A DNA stretch of 64,000 bases, taken from assembly GCF_932294415.1 (NCBI RefSeq), contig NC_065543.1, positions 47,641,777-47,705,776 of the forward strand. The letters run 5' to 3'. Source of the stretch: Quercus robur (Eukaryota; Streptophyta; Magnoliopsida; Fagales; Fagaceae). Every line of letters begins with the position of its first letter. The first letter of the stretch is position 1. The notes below the pieces were generated by a model. That model was not told the origin of the DNA and searched no databases. It saw nothing but the letters and a program-made list of their open reading frames with translations. A program made the position numbers and the translations under genes. This document shows, one piece after another, positions 46,035-59,040 of the stretch.

Positions 46035-46145
46035 GTGAGAGAGGTATGGGTAGGAGGGGGAGATAGAATCCATATGTTTGGTAGGACGGAAAATGGAGAA
46101 GGGGAAATGGTGGGAGGGAGAGGTAGAATCCATATGTTTGATATG
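46035..46145 (+). repeat. Short direct repeat in the CACTA interior
   Basis: GGGAG(A/G)(T/G)AGAATCCATATGTT occurs at about 46058 and 46119, with purine-rich sequence between. The long frame across it (45948-46268) is a by-product of purine richness and is not called a gene. Confidence 0.6.
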
Positions 46146-47380
46146 GGGAAAAAGGAGATAGAGTGGGAACAGAAGGGAATCAATAACCCTCTAGACCGAT
46201 CAAATCAATCCTATCCAAAAGTGGGCAGATTGGTGGAGAGATGGAAGGGGAAAGGAGGGGTTGTTTAGAAAGAAGAGTAGAAACTCACTTTTATCCCCTC
46301 TTCAAATTATTTTTGAAATATGGTGTAACTTATAATCTTTACTGCATTTGCCGCTTTTCGCTTTTCCTCTTCCAAACAACATGATGGAGGTGGAATTCTC
46401 TTACTTTCACCTCGTTTTGTTTATCACCTCCCTTCTCATTCCACCTATTTTCTATCCCTACAACCAAACATTTACATAGTGTAAATTTTTATTCTTCTTC
46501 TTTTTCTTTGTTCTTTTGGGTGTCATAAATATGCAATAAAATCACCAAATTTCTTAACCAATTAGAACGGACTAAGCCACATTGAGTGAAATCTGGTAAT
46601 TGAATGAGTGGTTAGGCTTAGGATTTCTTTTTGGTTGGTGGGTGAGGAAAGATTCATGGGTGTGTGGGGAAGTAATTAGCTTACTTTGTAGGACCTGAAA
46701 AAAGGAGCGTACCCATGTACTTGGTGTAAAAGACTGGTGACTAAAAGTTTAGCAGTTCAATTTTTTTAGGAAGAGGATTTTATAGTTTTTCATGACATAG
46801 ACCTTTCAGTGCGGGCTCTAACTGCTTTACTGTGGCCTTTCTCAGGAAATATGGGGTTATGGTTAAAATGCAGTTTTGTGTGTGGCAAATGAATTCTATA
46901 CTGAAGGTGGAGTGGCCTTTAAATGTCCACTCTGAAGGAGAAAAGTAACATTTTTGCAAAGTTTCACGGAATCTAAAACATGGCCCCATTTGAGCTAGCT
47001 CTATCTAATTGTTCTTCTTAACTTTACCAATCAGGTTAGTTTGTTAACTTTACTAGTTCTTTTAAGTAAAGGGTTTGTTACTCTTTTTTTTCTTTTTTTT
47101 TGTGTAATCTTTGGATGGTTGGGTTTGTTTGACACTTTTCTGTTTACATTTCAAGCTGCCATTTTTTTGGTTAAGAAAGGGTAAAGAGAAATGGTTTTGG
47201 GGATGTGTGGTGGTTCAATAAATTTTCCAACTAGTAGCTATGTTTTGAATACAAAATGTCATGGTTGAAAATGATATTTTTCCAGCTCATAATATCCATA
47301 CAAGAAGAAGGTCTTGCTTTATTTTCTTATCAAACCACGTTGGTTCTTGTGCTGTGTCAAAATCAAAGTAGCATTACATG

Positions 47381-47909
47381 TGCTTGTCTAGAAAGCACGA
47401 ACGAGGCTGGGAGGGTGGCGCACCTGAGTCCGACGCGGCATGACGCGGGACACGGCGTTCAACGCGGTTGACCGCACGTCGGTGCTGCGTCTGAGTTTTA
47501 TTTATTTATTTTTTTTTCTCGGATTTGTGCCGACTCGGCTCAATTCGCGTTGAACCAGGATGATTTGGCCAGAATCAGGCTGTATTGGCCATATCAGGTC
47601 GTATCGGCCGGTGACTGATACGGCCGAAATAGGCCGAAATTGGCCTTGAAACTCGCTGGAGCAGTCAAAATTCTGACCTCAGATGTGTTTCTTGCCTTCT
47701 TCTTTCTTTGTTTTGTGAATCAAGTATATTAATGTGTTTTTTAAGAATATTTTAATAGTAAAAATATATAGAAAATATAAATAAAAATATTTTTAATAAT
47801 TTTTTAATCGCCGAGTCCCGTCGCACCCGCACCCTACTTTTTCAAAAATTACCGAGTCGCGCACTCGCACCCGAGTCCCAAAACGCACCTGTGCTTCATA
47901 GGTGCTTGT
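47381..47909. mobile_element. hAT-type MITE (513 bp) nested in the CACTA element
   Basis: The element is 47389-47901 with ends CTAGAAAGCAC and, inverted, CTATGAAGCAC (9 of 11 identical). A perfect 8-bp TSD, GTGCTTGT, lies at 47381-47388 and 47902-47909. The ends are unusually GC-rich for this window (repeated GACGCGG, CGCACCCGCACC, CCGAGTC). The middle contains a GGCCGAAAT / ATCGGCC repeat region and an AT-rich core. An internal position in the CACTA shows it inserted later. Confidence 0.9.
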
Positions 47910-49247
47910 TTAAAGGTTGTTTCAAATTCGTTAGGCCCAATTTGGGCATTTTCCAGTGAGAAGTAACTTTCATTATAACTTCTTTTTTGATGTTTAATCT
48001 CTTTTAATTTCTTCATAAAACTATAAGTCAGATTAAAGCTAAGAATAGAAGAGATCATAATTTTCCAAACCTGAAAGAAGTTGGGAGATAATTTTCTTTC
48101 CATCTTCAGTATGTGGCTGCACCAATTGCTTGAAATCATGATGATTGATTCTCATGACCTGAGATAGCCTCCTAGTTCACACTGTAAATGGTTGTGGGAT
48201 GTTGAAAATTACCCCAATTTCTCCTGCCATGTCTGTCGATCCTAGTTTTGACAAAAACTGAAAAACTCATATGAGTTTGGTAAATAACATAAAAAATGTG
48301 TTATGTCTTGCAGTAGGCATGGCAGAATCTCCCCTACAACACCTTTTCATTCTTTATTTATGAGATGAGGAGAGGGCAGGCTTGTCTTTTTTTTTTTTTT
48401 TTTTTTTTTTTTTTGGGGGGGGATGGGGATGATCATCAGGGAACTTACTGCTGTATTTGTGTTACTACTATATGGTAATTTACTTATTTTTTTATGCTCA
48501 ATCATATGCCTGTACAATGTTGATATTTGAGATGAAACTCTTCTACAAGTTATGGAAATAATTCACAGTTAATTATTGAATCTTTTGTTAATTTTCCATT
48601 GCACGTTGTTGTTGGAAGTGTGTAGAAGAGAAAAATCAGTCTGTTTTGTAGAGAAAGTATGAACTTTCATTCTATTTTGGCTGGATACATCTTCTTATAG
48701 ATACAGTCTGAGCTATCAGCAGTCTATCAAATGCTATCTTTTGCACGTTTTGATTCACCCTTTGTTTCAAGTGCAGAACAGATCTCATGATGATGATTTC
48801 CAATATTCTTGGTTTGTACAAAGTAAACATGTGACTTCCTCTTCACTTTTCTAAATATTCTTTGGTTCACTATAATGTCATATGAATGAAATTACTGCTA
48901 TATGTAATGATTAGAATGTACAGGTGGTAGAATTTTCAGGAAAATTACTTTTGTCTTGCCCTACATCTAACACATATTAAACTGTGAATCTGTTACCCTC
49001 TTGGTTGTCTTTCTTTTTTTATACAATTCTTGTTCTCTAAGCTATGTATGTTGGACTACAATGATGGTTTTGAATCATAGGCCTAAACTATGCAGGAGAA
49101 TCTATATTCACCACCACCAATGTATTAAAGTTTACAAATTTAGAGTTCCCACATTGTGATCGTAGTGTTATTGCCATCTTTTTAGTACTAACTACTAATG
49201 GTAATAGAAATACTTTTGCTTTATGGTGGATAAATAAGTTGGGTTAA

Positions 49248-49403
<156 letters not shown>

Positions 49404-49744
49404 TAGGGGCCTCCCGTTACTAGAAAGACACTGCCCATAGCAAAGGGTATTGCTTTAATTTTTTTTTTTTTAATACTTATTTCAATGGTTTCAAACTGTT
49501 GAAATTTATCTCAAGACAACATATATTTCAACAATTTTCAATAATATTTCGACGTTTAATAATTATTAATAAAGGTGAATCACATTTTTCGACGGTCACA
49601 TAGGGTGTAGAAAAAAGTTTAGACATAGTTTTTAGTTGCGGTTCTCAACAGTAACTTAAACCGTTTTTAATACTTTTTTCAATGGTTTTTAATACTTTTT
49701 TCAATGTTTTCAACTGTTTAAAATAGCAAACTTTCTTGTAGTAA

Positions 49745-50405
49745 GTTATAAATCGTTAGTTATTTAATTAACTTAATCTTTCATGATATATAGTTTTCAT
49801 GATATAACGAAAACATCATGGCTAATATGTTTTATTTCTTTACTAATATATGCTAATAAGGAATAAAAGTAAAATCTTAAGAAAATTACATTTTAAACCA
49901 TATAATTTTAGATAAAATATATTTATCCCTAAATTTATTGTTTTTTTTAAGAAACAAATCATATAATTTATAAAGTAACAAATTAAACTCCGAAATTAAA
50001 AAAAAAAGTAACAAATTAAATCATTAGCTTATAATAAATCCCAAACATAATTTTGTTAAATTTAAATGAATGGAAAAAATTAAATTCTCTTCTCTTCAGG
50101 TATGGAGGAATGACGAAAAAGTATTTTGTAGCAAAAAATACTACATCATCCGTATTAAAATTTAATAAATAAGAGACGTGTGTAAAAATAATTACCTACT
50201 AACAAATGTTTTTCATTTGTTAGTGGGGTAGCTATTTTTTGTTGTCATGTTTCATACTTATTGAATTTTGATATCGTTAACATGATATCATTTAATTTGA
50301 TGCCAAATACCTTCTCAAGGAATGACACTCATTCTTAAAACATGTTGCTCAAGCAGATTTTTTAGTCACTTTTAGTTCGCACTTTGCCAATTGATATTAT
50401 TTAAT
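49745..50405. other. Spacer between segments 2 and 3
   Basis: AT-rich. The first 25-30 bp continue segment 2 (compare 57314-57340). The phrase 'acaaatgtttttcatttgt' (about 50203) is a short palindrome. No gene seen. Confidence 0.5.
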
Positions 50406-52309
50406 TTTGTAGATTCAGAAAGTTAGTTATTACTTTTTTTACTGTCAAAAATACCCATAATTTAATTAATCTAAAACTTAAAAATTGGGTTAAAATAGTA
50501 AATTTCAAAAAAATAAATGGGGTTATTATAATTATTTTTTGGGTAATTGGAATAAAAAAGCTTAATGAAAAAAAAGCTTAATGAAGTTATTATTACTCTT
50601 AACTAATCATTAACCCGTGCGATACATGGGCAAACTATTAAATGTAAGATTCAAAAAATAATGCCACGCACTTTTACAACATAAGGTATCAAAGAGATGA
50701 TACAACTAATTTTTTGATAATTTTGGTGGTCATCGCCTACTCAAAATATTAAAATCACCCTATTGAAGTAAAATATTCAAATTTAACAATTATTAACAAA
50801 TTAAGAGAAATTAACAGTTATTAATAAAAGTTGCTATAAATGGTAGTTGTAGTAGAATTCATTCAATATGTTATATTCGTTTGCATCACCTCATAACATT
50901 GCTTCATAATCTATGTACGCACACCTCATAATAGAATAAGCAACCTTGTATAATCGAGGAATACCAAATATTTTGCAATGAATTCATCATACGGATTTTG
51001 GACATGTTTTGATAGCTTTCTTATTAATTTATTTATACTTAATGGTTAAAACCAAGCAAAATTTGCTAAATAGACTGATTTTAGGAAATATTTCGGTGAA
51101 TAGTATACGCATCAAAGTATTTGGTTAGTTAGACTGACTTTAGAACTCGAGTCTGCTAAACTAAAGTTCCTGCCCAAAAACACATGGAACTCAAGTTTGT
51201 TAAGATCGAGTTCCATGTGGGTTTTTATTTATTTATTTTTTATTCCATGTTAGATTTTATGTTGGAATTTTTGGCTTGGAACTCGAGTTTGGCAAACTCG
51301 AGTTCTAAAATTAATCTAACTAACTAAATACTTTGACACGCATACTATACACCGAAATATTTCCCAAAATCAGTCTATTTTGCAAATTTTGCCGTTAAAA
51401 CCACCAACACAACACCCTTTTTAATTTTTTGATCGGATTAATGTATACTTGTGTGAGGAAAGCTTATCTTTTGTCTTCTAACCAACACAACATCTTTTTT
51501 TCTTGTTTCTTTTATTTATTTATTTTTTCTTCCGTTTTTTCTCAGCCACATTTCCTTCACATTTTGTCTTCTTTATTTCTCCATTTTCTCAATTTTCCTC
51601 CACAAACTTCTTTCAATACCTCTCTGTAACTCTATTTCAAATATTGCTTGCCTTAACCTAGTACCCACACTTCAACAAAGTGACTTCGGTGAGTCATAGT
51701 TCATCAAGAATCAAGACCCACTCTAGCACCCCTCTTTGAAACGGCTTTTTGACCATTGTGTTGATCGGCGACTCCATGATTCTCATCAAGAATCAAGACC
51801 CAGTTCACTTCGGTAGTACCCACAACATGCAGTGGAGATAGGGCTCCATCGGTGACGAAAATGACATGCAGCGGTGATGGGGCTCCATCTGCGACAAAAA
51901 TAGTTATTGAGAGCAACAAATCTAAAAGTTGTGTACGGTCATGATTGGCCGTGGGTCTGTGTTTATATATATGTAGATGATGGCAGGCAGAGCATCATGA
52001 AAGAGTAGAGCATTGTGAAAGAGTTTTGGTGAAAGAAAAGATACAACATCGTGAAAGAGAAGGCAGAGCACGAATTTGGGTTTTAGAAAAATTTTATTAT
52101 TATTATTATTATTATTATTTTTTAATATCGTGCAGATGTGTAGGAGTTTTAAAAACTTCAGTTTTATACGTGTATATATTTAGGTGTTAATTAAGAGTAA
52201 TGAAAAATAGGTCCACGGGTTTCTCAAAAAAAAAAAAAAAAAAAAAAGGAAAAAAAGGAAAGGTGGATGGATTGCGTGGAGAAAGGAGAAGAAGAGAAAC
52301 GGTGGTGGG
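50406..52309. repeat. Segment 3 left part, paralogous to 33835-36290
   Basis: Aligns in order with segment 2: the Helitron-like terminus near 50607, a single foldback unit (51044-51402), AAAGCTTATCTTT, CACATTTCCTTCACATTTTG, GTGACTTCGGTGAGTCATAG, AGGTCCACGGGTTTCTC and the AAACGGTGGTGGGTTAG block. It lacks the 305-bp MITE and the tandem foldback copy. It has about 60 bp near 51890-51945 that segment 2 lacks. Confidence 0.85.
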
Positions 52310-52787
52310 TTAGAGCATTCTTATCAAGGATTGCAAAAAATTTAACATTTACCATCTCAAAACCTATTTTTATAACATATAACACACCACTTTACATCAT
52401 CCTTTCCATCAAAACTTCTATTTTTTTTAACACTTCATTTAAATATTCTTTCTTTATCATTTTTTATTCTTTTTTATTTTTCCAGTCTCTTTTGCTGACT
52501 CTCTATCCTCTGTGTCTCTCTTTCACAACCCAGCACCGCCGTCGGCCATATCCACCCACCCATTTCACAACCACCATATCCACCCACCATCGCCACAACC
52601 CCCTGTAGGAAGAACATAAAAAGAAAAAAACTAAAGCATAACCACAACCATCCACCAAAATCACAACCAAGACCCATCACGCCATACCAAAACCCACAGG
52701 AACCAAAACCCATCACACACACATAAACCCAGGATCGGTGACCCACGACCCACGCTGAACCAAAACCACGACCACAAATCACAGCAG

Positions 52788-52818
<31 letters not shown>

Positions 52819-53272
52819 AAGAAGAAGAAACCTCCATCGCCCAACCTCCACCATGACCATTGGACCATCGGACCCACGACCCATGCCCATCAGACCACAA
52901 TCGCCGACCAAGAATCATCACCGCCACCACCCACGACCATCGAACCATCCAATCGAACTCAAACCCATCAGACCACGACCTTAACCATCGGACCACGCCG
53001 AACCATTGTACAGAGAAGAGAGAAGAGGAAGGAGAGAAGTGATAGGAAAGAGAGAAAAATAAGAAGAAGAAAAGAAAGGGGCCCCACCTGAATTAAAAAA
53101 ATAATTTAAGTTTTACAATAGGTGAACAGTGCGGTCTCAAATTTGAGACCGCACTATTCATCAATTGCAAAAATTTTAACATTTGAAACTCTTGATAAAG
53201 GTTGTTTTTTAGAGTTTTGAGTGTCAAATGCCAAATATTTGGCATTTGACACTCTTAATGAGAATGCTCTTA
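52310..53272. mobile_element. PIF/Harbinger-like element (957 bp) in the promoter of kelch copy 3
   Basis: The element is 52313-53269. The left end is GAGCATTCTTATCAAGG and the right end inverted is GAGCATTCTCATTAAGAG. TSD is TTA at 52310-52312 and 53270-53272, typical of PIF/Harbinger (TWA). Copies 1 and 2 read GGTGGGTTAGGGTATTT without interruption, giving two empty sites. Near the right end are two perfect palindromes: GTGCGGTCTCAAA/TTTGAGACCGCAC (about 53131-53156) and a second centred near 53236 with TGCCAAATATTTGGCA as core. The interior holds an A-run (52788-52815) and CCA-rich repeats; its frames are low-complexity by-products. It ends about 30 bp upstream of the TATA box. Confidence 0.9.
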
Positions 53273-53300
53273 GGGTATTTGTCCACCGCCTCCCTCCTAA

Positions 53301-53307
53301 TATATAA
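53301..53307 (+). promoter_or_regulatory. TATA box of kelch copy 3
   Basis: TATATAA, intact, now separated from its native upstream sequence by the element at 52313-53269. Confidence 0.6.
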
Positions 53308-53597
53308 CAACACCAAACACAAACACAAACAAGCAATACGCTCTCTGCTCTCTCTTTTTCATTGTCGTCCGTTTGTTTGGCTTGCGTCGCTCCCTTTCTA
53401 TCCAATCCTCTCTTCGCAAAGCAAATTGCAAGTAAGCTCTCTGTGTAATTTAGGGGTATTGATTTTGCTTAGATTAGTTTAGATTGAATTCCATGTTACA
53501 TTTGTTAATTTCGTATATATGGAATTCTTTGATTCTTTGTGGTTACGGTTCTGACTTATATTCTGAGAGATTTGTTTTGTTTTATCCAGAGTTGGCC

Positions 53598-54934
53598 ATG
53601 TCAAATTCCAGATTTTCAACACCGAAATCATCATCCTCTTCGTCTTCGTCGTCTCCACCTTCTTCATCTACATTCTCATCGAGTGATGAAGATTCTCTTC
53701 CATACCAGAAATTTGCTTGTATTCTCGTACGAGGTTCTCGTATGGCTTTGGAGTGGTACGTTTTTAACATCTCCGACGATGTTGAGCACAATCAGGCTTC
53801 TCCTCCTCCTAGTCCTAGTCCGTTTCTACAAGCAATATTTCATCCAAACTCCCACCTTCATCCAAACTCCCACCAGCAGCAGCATATCAAACCCGCAGTG
53901 ATCCTACCTTCAGGAAGGAAGTGTTCTGTTTTAGGATCCAACAACACTTTATACCATATAGCTGGCGACCATCTTTGTGCTTCTGGACGCGATGATTTAG
54001 TGTCTCGCTTTGACCTTACCAAAACTAAAAAATCTAGGCAAGAGTTTCTTCCTCCAATGCCTAATGGCGTGTCATCAGCACATGCTCTCTTTCTTGGCAA
54101 TAAGCTTTATTGCCTAGGTGGTTATGAAGAAAACAAACCTTGGGCCATGGCTTACGACTTGAGTCTTGATAGATGGGACTCTCTAGTGGATCCTCCTTGC
54201 CGTCCTGAAAATACTTATGATATTTTTTCAGTAGCTATAGAGGTCCCAACCCCAATTATCGTGGTGGGTTCAACTTTGCAGTCTTATCCTCTCCAAATCT
54301 ATGATGTGCATCCAAGTGTTGGAGACTACATGAGTTTATAAACAAGGATGGCTTTTATCTTTTCCCTCGGGGACAACCTGTGGCTGTTGATAGCAAGTTT
54401 TATTGGTATGAATTCAACTATCAATGCCTAGCTGCATTTGATGTGGTCACAAACGAGTGGTCATTGGCCTATGTCCCTATACATGACAGTGATCAATGTC
54501 TATTGGATGGAGAGATCGATTCTCCTCCACGCTTGGCTCATCTAGCCGGTGATGATTTCTGCTTGTTTTGGGGATCCCCCTGCGAGTATTACGATCCTGT
54601 TGCCCCTCTTGAAAGTGTCACATCTCGCCTTCACTGCCTGAAGTTTCGTATTTCCAAACTTCACCCAAAGCAAGGATCAACTTTTCGCTTGGATGCCTCT
54701 ATCCTGTCATGCCAATCCTACGTTGTGCCTGGGGTAAAGCTCTTTTTTGATGGCTTCGTGGGGTAAGTATGCATCTCTTTCTCTATTTATGACTCTTCCT
54801 TTTCTGTAATTTATATGCCTCTGCCACTCTAACTTTATATATTTTTTATTTTTATGGTTGTCATGCTAATTGAAGGGTGTTGATACTGCAGGGACGGTCA
54901 TTTGGATTTGGGGTACAACTGCTTGGAAGTTTGA
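53598..54934 (+). pseudogene. Kelch-repeat gene copy 3, single 1-bp frameshift
   Basis: The exons correspond to copy 1 (53598-54762 and 54892-54934, same splice sites). The frame is intact to codon 237 or so. There GTGCATACCAAG is reduced to GTGCATCCAAG (about 54311), shifting to a stop at 54339-54341. The correct frame resumes and stays open to the terminal exon. Small in-frame changes: a loss near codons 34-37 and an added HLHPNSH-type repeat near codon 90. With one lesion this could be a recent pseudogene or an assembly error; the encoded propeller would be cut after about 245 residues. Confidence 0.85.
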
Positions 54935-57313
54935 CAACATGAGTGATATTTTTGTGTTTACCTTTTTTTCATTTTCCCCTTTTGATTCTATGGAACATAA
55001 TATTAGTGCTGGAACAAGATATTAGTGCTGTAATCCATTTTTATTTTTGGTTAATTAGTGAAGTAATCCTTTCGTAACCTCCTTTTATTCTTTTGATAGA
55101 ATATAGTTGCATTGAGTATTGTGGGTATGCATACTTTTCTTTACTACCTGCTCTTTTCTAAATTCATGAATTTGTTGTTGGTGGTGGAAGGGGAGGGTGT
55201 GGATTGAGGAGGATTACCTCAGCATTTTTTATTTAAGTGTTGCTACAGTGGTTAATAAATATTCTCAGTTGTGCAATGCACGTGGTAACTTTTCTAGATG
55301 GTTTATTGTGTATTACGTTTGTACTGTAATGAACTGTAACTATGGTAAATGGACAATTCTCAATATCTAGAGTAAATGCTGTGATGTAGGTGTAAACATT
55401 CTACTTGACTAATAATACTGTGAGGTAGATATATTCTTCATTTAATTTGTGTATGGAATTTAGAAAAAATTTCACGAAAATGGAAGACCCCTGGTACTCC
55501 CTAACTTTAAACATGTGCTTGAATTGATGTTTATGTCAACTCCAATCTCCTATTTGCTTTACCATTAAAATGATGCAAACCTTTTTCCCAATGATAGATT
55601 GATTGTTGTTTTTAGTATCGATAAAACAGGATTTATATACCTTTTTCATGGCTTTATGACACATTTTATATGGGGTATGGTGGGGGTGATGTTTGATTTT
55701 TTTTTTTTTTTTTTGGAGAAGAATTTTCCAATTTAAAATTAAGAACACCTGTTTGAACAAACTCTGACTTGTGCATTCTTCTGCTATTGTCAACATTTTA
55801 AATCGCTTTGAACCCTGCCATTACCCCCTACATTTAGGAGGATATGAGGAAATTTTGATTTAGAGTTGTTAAATAGACGGTTATGGGTTTATATTAAGAA
55901 TTAAAAGGTGTTGATTGAAGAAAGTATGCAGAGTTTTAAGGTGTTGATGGGTTAAAGAAAGGATTGATTAGCGGTTGTAAGAAATAAGGAAATGGAGATG
56001 ATTCTGTGGTATTTAGGGGCTGCATGAACAGTACTAGAAGAAAAGAAGTGCTTAAATTTTACCATCCTGCACCCTTGTTGTGGATAGCTTTCTCAGCATC
56101 CTGTCATGATTGAGCATGGCACTTACACTCTCGATTGCCAAAATACTCTGCAGACAACCCAGAACATCCATTGTTAGAGAAAGATGAACTTAAGTATTTC
56201 ATAGATAACTTTTTAAGAATCAGGCATTAATTTATTCAAATTTCATATCCTAAGCAGGTTTTCATATATTCAACAGGAGTAGCACGTTTTACTTGTGTAT
56301 GCAAATAACTTTTTTTTTTTTTAATGAAATCTGTATGCAAATTTTTTATTTCTTTCTTTTGATCAACAATCCTCAAATTTTAAAATTGAAGCAGATAAGA
56401 GCAAAACAAGGTTTACGTGCACCATTCATCAATTTTCATTTTTTGCATTCATCAAATCCTCAAAGAAGGATTTAAAATACACCCGTAACGAATTGGGACA
56501 TGGTGATCACCCACTTTGATGCCCAGCCCATTAGCATCTCCATTCCATGATTAATAAGAGACTGTTTTTGTGAAGGTGGCTATTTTTGTGATGTTCAATG
56601 ACAAGTCTTTTGGTATCAAATATGCAATTTGAATTCGAGCTCTTGTTATGTTGTTTCTTTCTTCCTTCTTATTGTTTATGACATGAACATCAGAGGTATT
56701 AATTTGTTATGAAAAAAATCTTAATGGAGATTGTGGCTATTATTTCCCAGTTGATATTTGTGTCAATAACATTGTTCACAACCATAAAGATGGCAATGTA
56801 ATGGTGCTGTGTACATGCTTAACTAAAATAATCTTATCACATGTGATTACCCTCATGAGCAGTTTGACGAGCTTAAACTCTTTGCCTTCAGCCCCCACCG
56901 GTATAAGGGCTTAATTTCTGCAATCTGTCCAGGTTGCAGAAAGTTGATTTATTGGTGGTAAGCAATAAATAAAGAAGACTAATTTTATATTTCACTATAT
57001 CACAGAAGGCCTTATATTCTTTGCACCCATAGTTGACTGATCTTATGCTTTTTTTTTTTTTTTTTTAAATACATTTTAACTGCTTGAATTAGTTAGAGAT
57101 TCCTGAAAATCATGGAATTATTGAAATATATGATTTTGTATGATATAAGATGGCTGGGTTTAGTGAGATTGCAGATAAGTAGTCTAGTGATATAGACAAT
57201 TTGGTTTGAATACTCATAACTTTTGTATACAGCAGAAGTCGAAGTCAAAATTTTGACTTAATTCTGTGATTTTTCAATGCCATTATTCTTTTAGCTCGTT
57301 TTAAAAGCATTAA
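54935..57313. repeat. Segment 3 right part, paralogous to 38984-42658
   Basis: Continuous homology to segment 2 minus the L1 (40523-41864). It contains a 19-20 bp tandem (ATTAGTGCTG / GGAACAAGAT) at about 55003-55030 not present in copies 1 and 2. No gene. Confidence 0.75.
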
Positions 57314-57742
57314 TTTATAAATCATGAGTTATTTGATTATTTCAGATGCATATTTCTGTACTATGTCCTAATCTAATCAGGCTCATGCTTTACTGGAAAT
57401 CTAATCAGATTCTAATTCTTCATTCCTTTTTCTGTGTTTCCCTTTCAACCAAATGAAGCTGCAAAGTAAACCCTCAGGCAGATTATTAGTTCTTCGCATA
57501 GATTTTTTGAGCCAATTTCTAGAAATAGAATTGATAAGCCAAAGCATAGATAGAAACTCTTGCTTGAACATGGTCTCATGCTTTCCACTACATGAATCCA
57601 CAGAAGCATCCATTACAAAACAAAGAGGGGTAGGGGGTGGAAATCCAGGCATTGTTTTTGTTATTTGCCATCAGGTTTTATAAAGTTTTTAGTCTATTCT
57701 CATTCATTTGTGTTTGCTATACCCCATCATTCATAGAAAAGC
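57314..57742. other. Junction region, no gene recognised
   Basis: Lies between the end of segment 3 and the raffinose synthase fragment. The phrase TCTAATCAG(G/A) with 'ct' or 'tt' after it is repeated near 57371 and 57401. Open frames on both strands (57401-57683) show no domain. Confidence 0.4.
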
Positions 57743-59040
57743 AGATTTGGAACCTTAACAAAGTAAGCCATTAATATTTACAAGTTCAAGCAAGTTTGAT
57801 TGTAGCATACCTAAAAGTATATTTTTAAAGCATAATATAATACAATTTAGATTAGACTGCATATTTAGTTTTCAATTTTGAAATTTGTTTCAAAATTAAA
57901 CTTTAAAATTTTTCACTTTAATACATATTCTTTCAAAATTGTTTTAAAATGTCATTATCATTATCTAATGGATGGAAGATTTTGAAGTGGCAAATGGAAC
58001 TCATATCATGTCATCAAAGTAATCTTGGTTTCCTGAATTTCATTTGTTATGTTAGCATTTTTCATCCATTGAATTATAGTAAGAACCTTTTTGGAATATT
58101 TTAAAGTACAAAGAAATTTTGAGAGACCAAATATGCAATCCAACATATGATTTATATACTGTAATTTTAATATAATGTTTTGTTATTTAAAATTTGTCAC
58201 AACACACGGGAGTTTTAGGACTTTTCAACTGTCAAGGAGGGGGTGGTGCCCTCAATCCAGGCAAAACAAGAGTGCCTCACAATTTTCACACTTAGTGACC
58301 TGTGTTACTAGTCCTAAAGTTGAATGGAACAATGGAAAGCACCCCATTTCCACAAAAGGGGTGGATATATTTGCAGTCTATATGCTCCAAGAAAAGAAGC
58401 TGAAGCTGTTGAAGTCATCAGAGACATTGGAGATTTCACTTGAGCCATTGTTTCTCCAGTGACAGTCTTGCCCAAACAAATAATCCAATTTGCTACAATT
58501 GGATTAGTTGACATGCTGAACTGTGGTGGTGCAATTCAGTAAGTTGAATTTGATGATGATGAGAATTTGGTAAGAGTTGGAGTCAGGGGAAGTGGAAAAA
58601 TGAGAGTGTTTGCATCAAAGAAACCTATGAGTGGCAAGATTGATGGAGTAGGTGTGGAATTTGGTTATGAAGATAAGATGGTCACAGTGCAAGTTCCCTG
58701 GCCTAATTCCTCAAGATCATCCCTTGTTGAGTACTCATTTTGAGTTCATGGTGCAATCGCTGGAGTTCAACATTGGAAGTGTGGTTAAATTTACTGCTAA
58801 TTTTTTTCCCCTCTTTCTCTAGAGAAAGCAAGTGCTTTTGTTCATTTTCAATGACCTACAAACTTATGAAAATAATGTTTTCCCTGCAAGTTATATTATC
58901 CTTAAAATTGTTTGCTAATATGAGACGAGGATAGGCTGCCATAAGGGGACACATGTTTGATGTTATAGGACTGTGTAGCAACATGTCCTTAAAAACTCAT
59001 ATTTAATATCAAATTAAATATGCACTTACCTAAATATATT
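57743..59040 (+). pseudogene. Raffinose synthase 3' fragment (end of exon 3, intron 3, exon 4, 3' flank), pseudogene
   Basis: Aligns with 13497-15040 of the complete gene, starting mid-exon at AGATTTGG and including intron 3. Lesions: the exon 4 acceptor CACAG became CACAA (58199-58201), one G was lost in the GGAGG run (frameshift, about 58240), and ATA was lost near 58318. A 19-bp deletion follows CCATT near 58448 (frameshift), and TTA became TAA near 58541. About 220 bp of 3' flank are missing near 58990. Because the intron is retained this is a DNA-level duplication, not a retrocopy. No promoter or 5' exons accompany it. Confidence 0.93.

Noticed and set aside
45948..46268. 106-codon plus-strand frame
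   Set aside because: Purine-rich repetitive DNA inside the CACTA element; the frame follows from composition and a local direct repeat.
52474..52996. Long minus-strand frames (111-145 codons) in segment 3
   Set aside because: They lie inside the PIF/Harbinger-like element, are rich in Gly/Trp/Phe runs produced by CCA and A repeats, and show no domain.
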